DNA from: Apricaphanius iberus
Taxonomy: Eukaryota; Chordata; Actinopteri; Cyprinodontiformes; Aphaniidae
Assembly (NCBI GenBank): GCA_028564705.1
Contig: JAPXFQ010001944.1
Coordinates: 1-64,000 of the forward strand
Direction of reading: 5' to 3'
Length of the DNA stretch: 64,000 nucleotides
Shown here: positions 9,735-43,105 of the stretch, in pieces
Position numbering within the stretch: the first letter of the stretch is position 1
How the letters are laid out: every line of letters begins with the position of its first letter
Notes under the pieces: generated by a model
What the model was told of the DNA's origin: nothing
Databases searched by the model: none
Seen by the model: only the letters and a program-made list of their open reading frames with translations
Made by a program: the position numbers and the translations under genes

Positions 9735-9935
9735 GAATGAGGGTTTGCTGAGGAATTGCTTAGTTTGGAGTCTGCATGATCCGGGCACAACCTCACGCCG
9801 ATGACTCAACGCAATCTGCTGGGATTCCTTACATAGAAAACTTTTAACTGATTGGAATGTTTGTATAATTGTATTGAGATGACTTTTGTTGTGAACTGGC
9901 GCTATATAAATAAAAGTGAATTGAAATTGAAAAGT
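9735..9935 (+). mobile_element. L2-like LINE 3' end fragment
   Basis: Ends GGCGCTATATAAATAAAAGTG then AATTGAAATTGA, the tail seen in reverse at 12779 and 56174. The upstream words (CAACGCAATCTGCTGGGATT, GGAATGTTTGTATAATTGTA) match those copies. Only the 3' UTR is present. Confidence 0.8.
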
Positions 9936-9986
9936 TGTCGCTCCTTTCTGTTTGGCTCCCACGTAATATCATATAATAGAATAATG

Positions 9987-10307
9987 CAGTATTTCTCAAA
10001 CTTTTTAAAGTGGGTACCACCGGAGAAAATGTTGAGCTCTTAAAGTACCGTGATTATGACCAACCTAAACACACATTAGAGAAGGCTTATTACCCTTTTA
10101 ACTATAGACAATTAACAAAGGATGCTTGTTTACTCCTAATAAGGATTATTTATTGGTAATTGTTGTCAGCCACAGCTACACTGTGTGTGAATTATACATG
10201 TTTGAATGGATTTTATTTTCAAAAATATTTAGAACTTTCCTCCAAGTACCACTAAGGAGAGCTTGAGTACCACTGGTGGTACACGTACCACAGTTTGAGA
10301 ATCATGG
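9987..10307. mobile_element. hAT-type MITE with 8-bp target duplication
   Basis: A 321-bp element with inverted ends (CAGTATTTCTCAAACT at the left; AGTTTGAGAATCATGG at the right) and subterminal GTACCAC/GTGGTAC motifs. It is flanked by the identical octamer GAATAATG at 9979-9986 and 10308-10315. Inverted ends of CAGTG.TTCTCAAAC type plus an 8-bp duplication are hallmarks of hAT transposons. It has no coding capacity. Confidence 0.85.
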
Positions 10308-10450
10308 GAATAATGTGTTTTGGGTATATCTGTGTAAAAATCATTGAGAATTTCGGCTGTTAAAAAAATGCTTGGCCGGTAGATATTTTTTATCTATCAG
10401 CCAACTTGGCCAGTGAGTTAAAAATGTTATTTCAGACCCTGCTTAGAATC

Positions 10451-10530
10451 ACCCAGCTGGCTGACATCGAAATTTATGTCAATGTAACTTTCCTTCCAAC
10501 ATGGTTGGGACATTATGGTGTTTTTCCACT
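10451..10530 (+). repeat. MITE-like repeat, right half (resumes from 9242)
   Basis: ACCCAGCTGGCTGA..., then TCAATGTAACTTTCCTTCCAACATGGTTG matched in order by 17705-17765. Together with 8796-9242 it is one element interrupted by about 1.2 kb. Confidence 0.55.
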
Positions 10531-10562
10531 AGTACCTTTTGGCCCGGCTCTACAAAGCCCAA

Positions 10563-11026
10563 CTAAAGCTTGGTTTATGCTTGACGCATGTACATTCAGC
10601 GTGGAAATAAGACTTGCGGAACCGGCCGAGGCGCCTTCTAGTAGTGTTGATACTTTTTTGCGGCTTGTCCCTGCTGAGAACCAATATTCTTGAAGACTGT
10701 AGGGGGCGCCGTAGGGCTCTACAGCATGTATACAACACTACATCATAGTAGAAGTATAAAGCGACACCCATGAGCTTAAACAAAGCAGAACTTTTATGCT
10801 GTTTACTTAGGAAAAAAGATGAAAAAGGAGACTGTCCACTCATCCATTAAAACACAGTTGATCAGAGTGATCTCTATCGGCCGAATCATAAAGATGTCTG
10901 TATTTACGAAACTCCGGCAGTAGGAGCTCTTGCCAGTCCGCCATATTTTTCCATGCGGGGCCATCCGCGTTGTTACAAAATTTCGTAAATTACGTCATAA
11001 TGCGTCAAGCATAAACCAAGCTTTAG
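10563..11026. mobile_element. MITE with perfect 27-bp inverted repeats
   Basis: The left end (10563-10589, CTAAAGCTTGGTTTATGC...) and right end (11000-11026) are perfect reverse complements over 27 bases, enclosing 410 bp without a convincing coding frame. An unambiguous target duplication is not visible, so the superfamily is open; PIF/Harbinger is possible. Confidence 0.8.
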
Positions 11027-11464
11027 CCTGGGTGGGCTAGTCATATGGTGGGCGGCCCCAAAGTATTTAATGACACAAGGCATTTACTTTTTTTTGTATC
11101 GGTATAAAGCACTATGAAAAGGTGTATGTTTAAACTGTAAAACAAATCCTACAGTTAAATATGAGTTGATATGATTAACATTAAATGGTGTGATGTAACA
11201 TAACGTCAGAGTAACTTCAACTGTATTTAGATTAACTTTAACATGGGATTGCTGAATATATAGTACTTTGTATATTTTACCACTTATTCATCTTTACAAA
11301 TGTCAGTTTTCCCAGGGATCCACAACCTATGGCTGCATGCCATATAATCTTAAAAATAGAAATCAATTTAGTTTTTGGACAAATTTCATTTATAGCAGCC
11401 TTGGCAAATATTGCTATCTGATGGGAAAAAGGTTGCTAATCCCTGATTTATTGGCTATGATTTT

Positions 11465-12108
11465 GGAAAATTAAGTTCATAACTAGGGATGGGTATCGTT
11501 AAGGATTTATCGATGCCACTGCTCTTAACGATACTCCTTATCGATCTGGTACTTTATCGGTATCCTTACCGGTACTTTTTTTTTAAACAAAAGGGGGAAA
11601 AACAAATAATTAACTATAATTATTTTATTTTTTTAAATAATTGGAACAGCAAAACACAGAAAATACAAAGTAAAGCCGCCGCCTGTTCCCACCTGTGCTC
11701 CATCGTAAAATATTTTCTGTCAAAAATAAACGGCTGTACATTAAAATCATCGATTTCACTCAGCCCCCATTACTTCCTCATCTGGTTTGTATGATCACTT
11801 CTGAGTTTAAACTGGACTTTGAAAAATACAGAAAGGACTTGGAATCAAACCCTGAATTAAAAGACTGTTTGAAGCCGTTCAATAGCAAGAAGCCTTTAGA
11901 TTTTAAAGGACGGTAAACAAATTTGGCCACTGCTGTACATTTAATACAATAAAGGACACAAATAAAAAATGACAAGAAAAAGACGGGGGGGGGGGGGGGG
12001 CCGGGGGTTGTGTGTGATGTGGTCATTGTTACCGTCCACTTACCATTATTGAGGTTAAATGCTCAATATACTGTGATATAAAATTTAGCTTATATCGCCC
12101 AACCCTAA
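11465..12108. repeat. Degenerate MITE-like repeats (GGGATGGGTATCG / CGCCCAACCCTAA)
   Basis: 11485-11575 has the words GGGATGGGTATCG, ATCGATGC and CTTATCGATC common in fish hAT-like MITEs. 12056-12108 ends ATATCGCCCAACCCTAA, the reversed end of another family whose forward end is seen at 38434. A G run sits at 11982-12000. No gene is supported. Confidence 0.4.
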
Positions 12109-12132
12109 TAACAATCTATTTTTATTAAAATT

Positions 12133-12499
12133 AGGGATGTACCGATACGGGTATCAGGCTGGTAACGTTCTAATGTACTTGTATCATAATCGGTTAAAGT
12201 AAACTGATACCATGAACTGATACTTAAAATGTGGAAACAGCAATTACTTCACAGAAAATGTTTCCTTTTTGCTTTAGATTTGAGTTTTTTTGTCATTTTT
12301 TACATATTTTATTTTGTATCTAATTCACCATCATCTGTCATAACAAGCAGAGAAAAATAAATAAAACCTGTCTTCCAATTCAATTAGGTTGTAAATTTTG
12401 TGCGGTGGAAGTAGCATTGGTACTTTGTGTCGGCAAGTACCCAGATCCAAGGACTGGTATAGTATTGGTTTGAAGAAAGTGGTATCATTACATCCATAA
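12133..12499. mobile_element. MITE with TAGGGATGTACCGATAC-type ends
   Basis: The left end TAGGGATGTACCGATACGGG and the right end (GTGGTATCATTACATCCATA) are imperfect inverted copies. The interior is AT-rich and non-coding. Confidence 0.55.
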
Positions 12500-12778
12500 A
12501 TAGAATTATGTAATAACCTTGCATGTTAAAGCTGTTCTGTAAAGCCTTGTCATTTAGAGTATAAAAAAGTCCAATTCAGCGTAAATAAGGGTTGATTGCT
12601 TCACAAGGTGAATTTATTTCAGGAGGCGTTCACATCTACATTTCCATATCAAATGCACTAAAGCTTTAGAGAATATTATTTTTATTAAGGTAGGTGCAGC
12701 CCGGGGTATAGCACCAACTTTTGGGCCCTAGGTACAAACGATCTTGCTGGGCCGCCCTATCAAATACCATATTGACCA

Positions 12779-12905
12779 ATTCAATTCACTTTTATTTATA
12801 TAGCGCCAATTCACAACAAATGTCATTCAAGGCACTTTGCAATTGAAGTCATTTCAATACAATTATACAAACATTCCAATCAAACCAAAATTAAAATCAG
12901 ACCAG
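12779..12905 (-). mobile_element. L2-like LINE 3' end fragment
   Basis: Reverse orientation of the tail at 9735-9935: TTCAATTCACTTTTATTTAT, ATAGCGCCAATTCACAACAA, CAATTATACAAACATTCCAA. About 130 bp only. Confidence 0.75.
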
Positions 12906-15165
12906 TGGGTGCCTTATATCCTTAAGTGGGATATTTCCAATACCAGCATTGCTCCACCTACACTGGCTAGCACTTCAACAATAGTTTTCCTGTGCTTAAG
13001 AGTGCATAAGAGTTGTTGGCCGTAATCCTGGGTCCTCTGACCACCCAATCAGTATCCCCAAGTCTTTCATTCTCTTCTCTTTCCTCTTCAGCTCTGTCCT
13101 CCTGCTCCTGACTACCTTCATCACAGTCTTCACCTTCCCTCTCGTCCCTTATATGAAAATCAACATTATCCTATATATCTGCCTCGGCTACAAGAGGAAG
13201 TGATCAAAATGGGTACAGGGTTGCTGTACACATTTAAACCTCAAACTGTAATTACTAAGTGTTAAAACAGACAATTCTGCTAAAAGCTAACCTTGTCTCA
13301 CTGTCACTGCTTTCACCTGGCCCTGACAGGCCTGCAGCTGCAGGGTCTGTAAAATATCCTTTAATTTCACAACACTTTTTTTTAAAGTGTATAGTATGAA
13401 CAACTTAATTGATGATTATATTTGTCTGTTTAAATTAAATGCAGACTATAGAATCACAGGGGTAAACTAAAGGCCAAACTAGACATTCAGTCTTCGAATT
13501 ACGTTTTTAAATAAGTGTTATAACGATCCATGATCTCGCGGGTGTTCAATGATTTGACAATGGAGAGAAATATTCAGTGTTTTTAGGTAAACTTCTGACT
13601 TTGGCCCTGACTGTTGAGCTCCCAGCTCTGCTTCTCTCTTATTTACACAGAAACATTGTTTACTTGCTATGTAGTGTGTGATACTATAAGGTATTGCTAT
13701 ATTATTGAAATAAAGTATGAACATAAATGTATGCTATTGTACCTGGAGTAGATATTTATCTAAAAACAATGCTTGATAATGCATTTGGAGCTTACCTTCC
13801 ATTTTAAACGACTTAGTGAACAACTGCTTTCTTGCTTTTCTCTCTTTAATCTTTTTTCTTTCCATTTTTGAGCCCCTGGTTTTCCTTTCTTTCTTTATGT
13901 TTCGTACCATTTACCCCCCCCCCCCCCTGCCTCGGGCCCTGAGTACTCAGTACCCTCAGTCTGACGCCCCAGGGTGCAGCAGATGGGTTTATGGAAACTG
14001 AAGTGTGAAAGCAGGAGCAGTTTAATCAGGGATAGATTACAGAGGTAGCAGCTCAACATATAGATTCTGATATTGTTAATGAATGTGTTGTAAATAATAC
14101 AGATATTTCAGTGGCAAAACATGCAGGCTTAATTTATATTTATTTCATTCTATTCTGTTTAAAATCTGGATTTATTGTCTCACTTACAAAAAAGGAAAGA
14201 GTCACGCTGTCATTTGGACATAGAAAGATGTTTTATTTTATTGGAACTAATTCCTGCTTGTTTACACACATATTGTTTGTTTACTGACAAGAGAAATCCC
14301 CTCATTACAGACTCTTCGCTCTAAATAAACACGAAATGGCATTTAATTTTGATCATAATTCTCAACACAAATCTCCCAATTTACAAAGCCTTTGATTATT
14401 TGATGTCAGTTTTATTATTATAGTGCTGAATCAGCTAGCATTGCAGGGCACTTTTCAAAGCAGGTCTACACCATGCTTTTTGATATATTTGTACCTATTT
14501 ATAATATTAACTCAACAAATGATCCTGCTCCATCCTTGATGCTGGATTTTCCTTCTAACTTTAGGAGCTAAAAGAAAACGTTTCCCAGTTATTTGCCGTT
14601 GCATCATATTATTATTAACATACCATGTTATGTTAGTTGCCACAACATCACACAATTCATTGACTTGATAAACTAACTGGAATGGTGGTTTGCAGGGAAA
14701 GTTCAACTTGTCTTACCCGTTTCATTGTCCTCGTTAGCTGTAACCTGGAGCAAACCACCAGCTTTTTTTGGACTTCATTTTTGCACATGAGCAAAAATGG
14801 ACGTCTGTTTGAGTTTTCCTCTATGCAATCATAGTCTTTTCCACGCCACCCTTCACTTTTCAAACACCACTGACTGAGTGATCTGACGTTAAATGTAAAG
14901 GTCGCCCAAAAAAAAGAAAAGAATAAAAGGTGCTGTGAGCTAGCCGCTGTGATGTGGCCCAGTATTTTCTCGAAATAATTTAGAAATACTGTTTCTTGCA
15001 CATCTTTTTTGCCTATTTGCACATTTGACACAATAGAACAACACTGCTTGCATTAGGGCTGGCCCTTGCGGCCCAGATATCAGACCGGCCCACCGGGAAA
15101 TGTCCCTGTCCTCCCGATTAGCCATTCCGGGCCTGGCAGAATTGCTCAACTGGGTTTTTCTCACT
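12906..15165. other. No gene recognised
   Basis: AT-rich, with short frames only. A C run lies at 13913-13927. A GGCCCAGATATCAGACCGG-containing patch at 15055-15140 resembles dispersed repeats but has no clear ends. Confidence 0.4.
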
Positions 15166-15845
15166 TAAGCCTAGTGTATACTTCTCCAACAGCAACTTTG
15201 CACCCAGATCCAGATGTCTTGATGGAGCCTTTTTTTGTGTATAGTTCTTCGTTTCTTTCTCTCCGTTCTCCGTCGATTTTTCTGTGTTGAAAAGCAAAAA
15301 CCGACCAGGACAGAAGGGGGTGCTAGTTTGTCATGGCGGGTCTCCTACCGTTCCAGCATAGTTTCTGGTTTACTTTTTTTCTTCAGCTTGTGAACGCATT
15401 CCCCCCTCAAGAAGCAATGTAAGATAGAAAGTAAGTTTTGATTAAGCTGTAAAGCTTCTTACAAGAAGTTTACCTCACAAAATACTCTAAAAATGCATAT
15501 AAACAAACCCAGCAGCCTGATTTGTTGTTTTCCTACACCACCTTGTGTTCAAAATCGCCAAAAGAACAGTTTAGATTATCTGTACAATATAAAGCATGTA
15601 GTGCCCAAACGCTGCATTAACTAATGATTACAGCTACAATTGAGCACCGTTCTGGTAAAACAATCTCTGGCTGTTGCTGAACTGACCAATCACAGGCATA
15701 TGCTCTCCGTTGATGGAAAAGGATAGAAAATGCCGCTCTACTCTGTCCGTCCTTGCGTAGGTGACGTAGAACCCTTACCTCCATGGATAATGGCGCTGCG
15801 TCAATCCGTTTCCATCATAATGGAGACGCATAAACTAGGCTTTTA
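15166..15845. mobile_element. MITE with AAGCCTAG-type inverted ends
   Basis: The left end TAAGCCTAGTGTATACTTCT matches the reverse complement of the right end (GAGACGCATAAACTAGGCTT) with a few mismatches. It is similar in style to the MITE at 10563-11026. The interior has no convincing coding frame. Confidence 0.55.
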
Positions 15846-17460
15846 AACGCGCTCTAACCATTGGCTTCAGTTTGCTGGTAGCTCCATCGGCTCATAGTTT
15901 AACGGGTCTCCATCATTCGCACCCACCCTCACAGCTCCACCTTTTTTCCTTTTTTTTGTATTTTCCGGGATGGGACCAATGGCCACTGGCCGCTCTGCTT
16001 TGTGACCGCATACCATGTAGGCCGCCATTGCTCCTCCATTGCTGTAGTACCTCCATTTGGCCGCTAGGCCCCCATTGAAAAGCATTGGACTTTAGACACG
16101 TTAAAAACAACTTTAATGCCTGGTGCCCATTTCTTTAAAACTTTCTATGGCTACACATTCTTCCTGAGATAACGCTGGGCTGATAAAAACATAGGCACCA
16201 GGCTGCTTTTCGTAAGATAATTTTTTGAAATCTTGCATAATTAATGAGGGGGCCGAGCCAAGTTTAGCATCAGAGCTAAAGACTCGGGAGCAGAATGGGC
16301 GTGATTAAGACCGAACTACACGCCCATACACGCCCCGCGATGGCAGAGTCTACAGTGAAGATCCCGCCCCTATGCCCTTTTTAGGAACATGATTCATCAG
16401 AGCTGGGGAGGAGGAGTCTGTGAATCCGCCATGAATTCCCCCATGAAAGTCATTCTGGTAAACGGGGAGGAGTGAGGAGGCGCTGTCTATTCTTTTTAAC
16501 AGTCTATGGATGGGACTGGCGACCTGTCCAGGGTGTACCCCACCTCTTGCCTAATGACAGTTGGAGATAGGCACCGTGACCATAGACTGTATTCTAAGAA
16601 CATCTCTTGTTACTTAATTTATATCCTTTAGATTCCTAGATGATTTTTGTTGACTTTGTTGATTGTCAGACTTGATTTTCAGTGTTGATTATTTCTACAG
16701 ACAATAGTTTAGCTTTACATCATGAAGAAAACATGTTGATTATGTTTTATAAATATGTATAATGGCCATTCTTCAAATGGTGGACTGTTTGATGATTTGG
16801 ACAAATGTAACTTACAAAAATGTTATGTCAGTGTTTTGGGAAATTTATTATTAAGAATGATCTGGCCTGCTTATTTTTAAATACTGATAGTTACTCTGTG
16901 CCTTTTTTTATGATGTGGTAGCCAATCTGATTATATGACACTGTATGAAACTAGGACAGATCGAATGTACTGATTTAAGTCCCAATGTCCTGGTTTGGCA
17001 TAGTAAATGTCTGATATCTAAATAGCGTTCTGTCATTACAAAGATTAATCTTTCTCTATCCAGTCGAAGATGCCTGTTAGTCTAATGTTCTCATCCAGGA
17101 GAAATGTTCTTGGATATGATATTGATCGTTATCAGGATTACTGAATCTATAGAAGTCTGTGTCAAGTTTTGGAAGGTATGTCAGTATGCATATGTTCTGT
17201 ATGATTTCTGTACCTCCTTGTTGATCGACAAGTACGTATTAAAACCTCCTAAATCTAAAGGAATCTTCTCTCATCCTGTATTTAAAAGATTTTTCGACAA
17301 CAGTCAGAATAAATTTAGGCAGTGTTACAGTAGTAGTAGTCTTGGCATTAAACTAAAAAATAGTACTCATGTAATATTGTGGCAAATTTTACAAGCTGGG
17401 TACTTTTTAATCCCTGCAGTTTGAACTTTGTGGTTTTTAGTATAAAGTCCAAAGAATCTC
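15846..17460. other. No gene recognised; LINE/SINE-tail words near 16500
   Basis: 16507-16575 contains GGACTGGCGACCTGTCCAGG followed by a CCCC-CCTC-type run, a conserved 3' tail of fish LINE/SINE families. The rest is AT-rich without coding signal. Confidence 0.4.
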
Positions 17461-17462
17461 TG

Positions 17463-17822
17463 CTTTAAAGTTGCAATATATATAAAAATGACATGTTGTG
17501 GTCAAATTTGAGTACTGCAGTCCATGTAGAAAAACAATAGACCCCTCCCCTTTGGTGGGTTTTATGCCCAGGTTGCCAGTTACTGATCAACGGCAGAAGA
17601 TTGTGATTGGCTCCTGAACCAGGAAGTATAGAGGTGAGACAGATTGTAAACAGTAACTATGTCCATCTTCAAGCTTTTTAAAATCATAAAAAACTTGCAA
17701 CCACCCAGCCAGCTGAGAAGAAAATCTGTTTCAATGTACCCTTCCTTCCAACATGGTTGAGATATTACTGTTGTGTGATTATTTCACTGTAAAATTCTTA
17801 CATTTTGCACCTTTAAAGGCAC
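17463..17822. mobile_element. MITE-like repeat, uninterrupted copy
   Basis: The left end CTTTAAAGTTGCAATAT and the right end (ATTTTGCACCTTTAAAGG) are imperfect inverted repeats. The interior matches the split copy at 8796-9242 plus 10451-10530 block by block, so this copy shows the undisturbed arrangement. Confidence 0.6.
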
Positions 17823-17929
17823 TCAGTGTGTTTACTTCTTTTATAGTCCTCATTCACCAAATACTACGAAAATACAAGTACTATTATCTGTTTATTTATT
17901 TATTTTTGTAATTACACTTGGATATTGTG

Positions 17930-18035
17930 CTGTAATGCTCCACTTATGAAAGTAATTCTGTTGGGTTACTTGTTGGTACTCAGACACTAGTTCTGAGTGC
18001 CACATTGCCAGACAGGACACGTGAAAAGAAAGAAA
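17930..18035 (+). repeat. Dispersed repeat, copy 2 (paired with 7656-7770)
   Basis: CTGTAATGCTCCACTTATGA, TTGGTACTCAGACACTAG, GACAGGACACG in the same order as copy 1. The family is unrecognised. Confidence 0.65.
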
Positions 18036-20289
18036 AATGTATCAACTTGGACAATAACGAAATGTGTGCAGCCTACATTCCATTCTCACATAAACCACGT
18101 TAGAGCTAACCTATTGCTACCTAAAGCCCTCTGTCATGTCCTGTTGCAAAATTATTACCATCTACATGATGAAGCTAAGATCCAGGATTTTTTCCTCAGC
18201 TGTAGGTACAAGTTGGTGGAAGCTGCTAGATGCTGAATAACTGCAGGTTGTTCATTGGCACACCCACAGATGGACTTTGGTGGTTGGCTTGCAAAATCCA
18301 CAATATTAAGCAGATGATTGCATGACGTGCGTGGGAGAGCTTCTCAGTCAATTCTCAGCTTATAGGAGAGCAAAGCATGCTGTGACTTGTAGTGTGAGGC
18401 GTGCAGCTCTGTGACATTGCCCCTGGGAACGCTATGTCAGCTTTAAACTGGTCCTGATGAGTTCTGGAGTGATTGCTGGATCACATTTGACTGATTTTCA
18501 TGTGTTTAATCAAGTGTTGAAATGAAACCATAACTTTTAGACTATGTTAGTCTAAAAGTTAGTTATTAGACTAACTCGTCAAATAATTAGACAAATGCTT
18601 CACTTACCCCAGGAAGGCAATATGAAAAGAGAAGAGATATCATATGAAGTTTAATGGAAACTTTAAGACTGATTCATAATCTGCAAGCACTTAATGTGCA
18701 TTTTTAGTTAACCATGCAAATATGCCCACAGGGTGTGCGTGTTTGTGTGTTCCTTCATATGTTGGATACAAACATTCAAAGTTTTGGCAGCAATCAGTGC
18801 AGACAGAGCTAAGCTAGTGTACATCTGTGTGTTCTTGTTCTTTCCCTAACTCACAACCATAATGGGAACTGCCTGTGTTCTCACGACAGGGTGTGTCCCA
18901 GGGGACCAGGGCCGTAGTTAGGTGCCATAATACTTTGAAATACTCCGTATTCAAATTGGACTCTGTGTTAGGAAATATTCAGAGGGGAAACTAAAGCATT
19001 GTCCTTGTCAGAGAAGCTGAGCAGGGTTAAAGACTGCTGAGGCAACACCCTGCCCTGAGGAATGCATTGAATCACTAGAACATCTTGCCATAAAAGTGCA
19101 CAGTCAGCATATTCTTCTTCACCTTCTGCTTTTCTTCTTCTTCTTCCCCTGTTTCTGAACACACTACTCAATATGTTTTGCTAGACTCCATTGTATCAAA
19201 TTGTCAACTAATTATGTCCCACAAAAATAGAGTAGAAAACAAGTTTCCATTGCAGCTCAGTGCTTCAGATCAAAGCATGTGAGTGTGTCAGAATAGCCAG
19301 GTCAAGACCTAGAAATAACAATGACGCAAAATCACAGTCTCTTAATGTGCAAAGCTGATAAAGCCTTCAGCTGTAGCTAAAGTTTCCTCTACAAAGTATT
19401 GACTCAGAGCAATTAAACACAAATGCACGTGCATTTAAAAGTTTTATGTCTGTGAATGTGAGACACCGTAGGGCTGTATCACCTCTCAGTAAATCTGTTG
19501 TTACCATGTTTAAATGAGCCCAAAATCAATGAATGCTGTCTCTTTCCTTGTAAGAATGAAGGTAAAAGAAGCATGAGGAATCATTGATTGTTGGTAACGT
19601 CTCTGTGGTAACCATCTGAACCCTCAGGTTGCTCTTTGATCTTCAGGCTGTCATGAATGGCAGGAAGTGAGAGGACAGACTCTCAGCAGCCATCTTCCCT
19701 TCCTGTCACACTTTCCTTTCACAAGAAAAACTGTTAGAGGGTGATGGGGGTTCAGTTTGGGAGGAAGGGAAAACATCTGTGAAGTGTGCGAGCACAGCTT
19801 TTATTTGGGTGTTTAGTAATGTGACTGACTGAGGAGGATGTAGGAAGTTGAGATTGGCTGATATTAGTCAGGCTATCTTCTGTAGTCAGCCTGCAGTCAG
19901 CTGTTTAACAAACATGGCGCTCTGAGCTTGAATTTTCAAACTCTATTACCTTAATAAGAGTGGTGGGTCGCGCTCCTTGAGTTTTAATGTCCTCATTATT
20001 TTCCAGCAGTGATATTTCCATAAAAATATGTCTTTATTGTAACCAAGGAAAAGTGGAACGCCAAGAGTCCTTCGGCACATGCAGAAGAATAGATAGCAGC
20101 GTTTTAATGTTACAAGTTTAATTTATGCACACTATAGCAGGAGAAACCAACAGTTCTCTAGTCCCTAAGTAAAAAAGTATTATTTAAAGCTTAGCGTATG
20201 TTGATTCCATGGGTAGTGGTAATCTTTTGCTCTATCAAAGATTTACAAATGTTTCAAAGCTCATATAACTTAATGATCACATTTGTTTC
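18036..20289. other. No gene recognised
   Basis: AT-rich sequence before the first EHD exon in the window. I looked here for an exon encoding the EHD P-loop and did not find one. Confidence 0.45.
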
Positions 20290-20790
20290 TAGGGATGTGA
20301 ATCTAACAACAACTCACGATTTGATTACGATTCTATATTCAGAAACGATTCACAGTAAATACTGTTTGTAAAAAAAGGTGATAATTTGTAGGGCTGAGAC
20401 AATATGCTTTTCTCCCGATTCAATTCTTTTATGATTTTTTTTTGTAAGTGCTGATTTAATTTCAATTGAGATTCTTCAATATTGCAGATTTTTAATTCAC
20501 TATAGTATTGAAAAGATGTATAATTTTCTGGATGTTCTACTTCCCATATCTTAAACCTTTACAACCAAAGTAATGAAAAGTGAAGACTTTCTAAAGTAAA
20601 CTGCTACATACTTAAATATACTACATGATAAAGTGAACTTAAACTTTTTTTCCAAGCCTGGTCTGCATGTTGAAAAACCCCCCACACATTTTGTGGGGGG
20701 ATAATCTATTTTTTTTATTTAAAAAAAATATTCAAAATCGTTAAGCAAAGAATCCAGATTCTTATGTGAATCAATTTTTCCCCCACCACT
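20290..20790. repeat. Degenerate hAT-like MITE abutting an EHD exon
   Basis: Starts TAGGGATGTGAATCTAAC and contains GATTTGATTACGATTC, CCCGATTCAATTC and a terminal AATCCAGATTCTTATGTGAA. These are words of the repeat type in which GATTC motifs are inverted at the two ends. The right end stops about 14-25 bp before the splice acceptor at 20803. Confidence 0.4.
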
Positions 20791-20803
20791 ATTTGTTTCC
20801 CAG

Positions 20804-43105
<22,302 letters not shown>

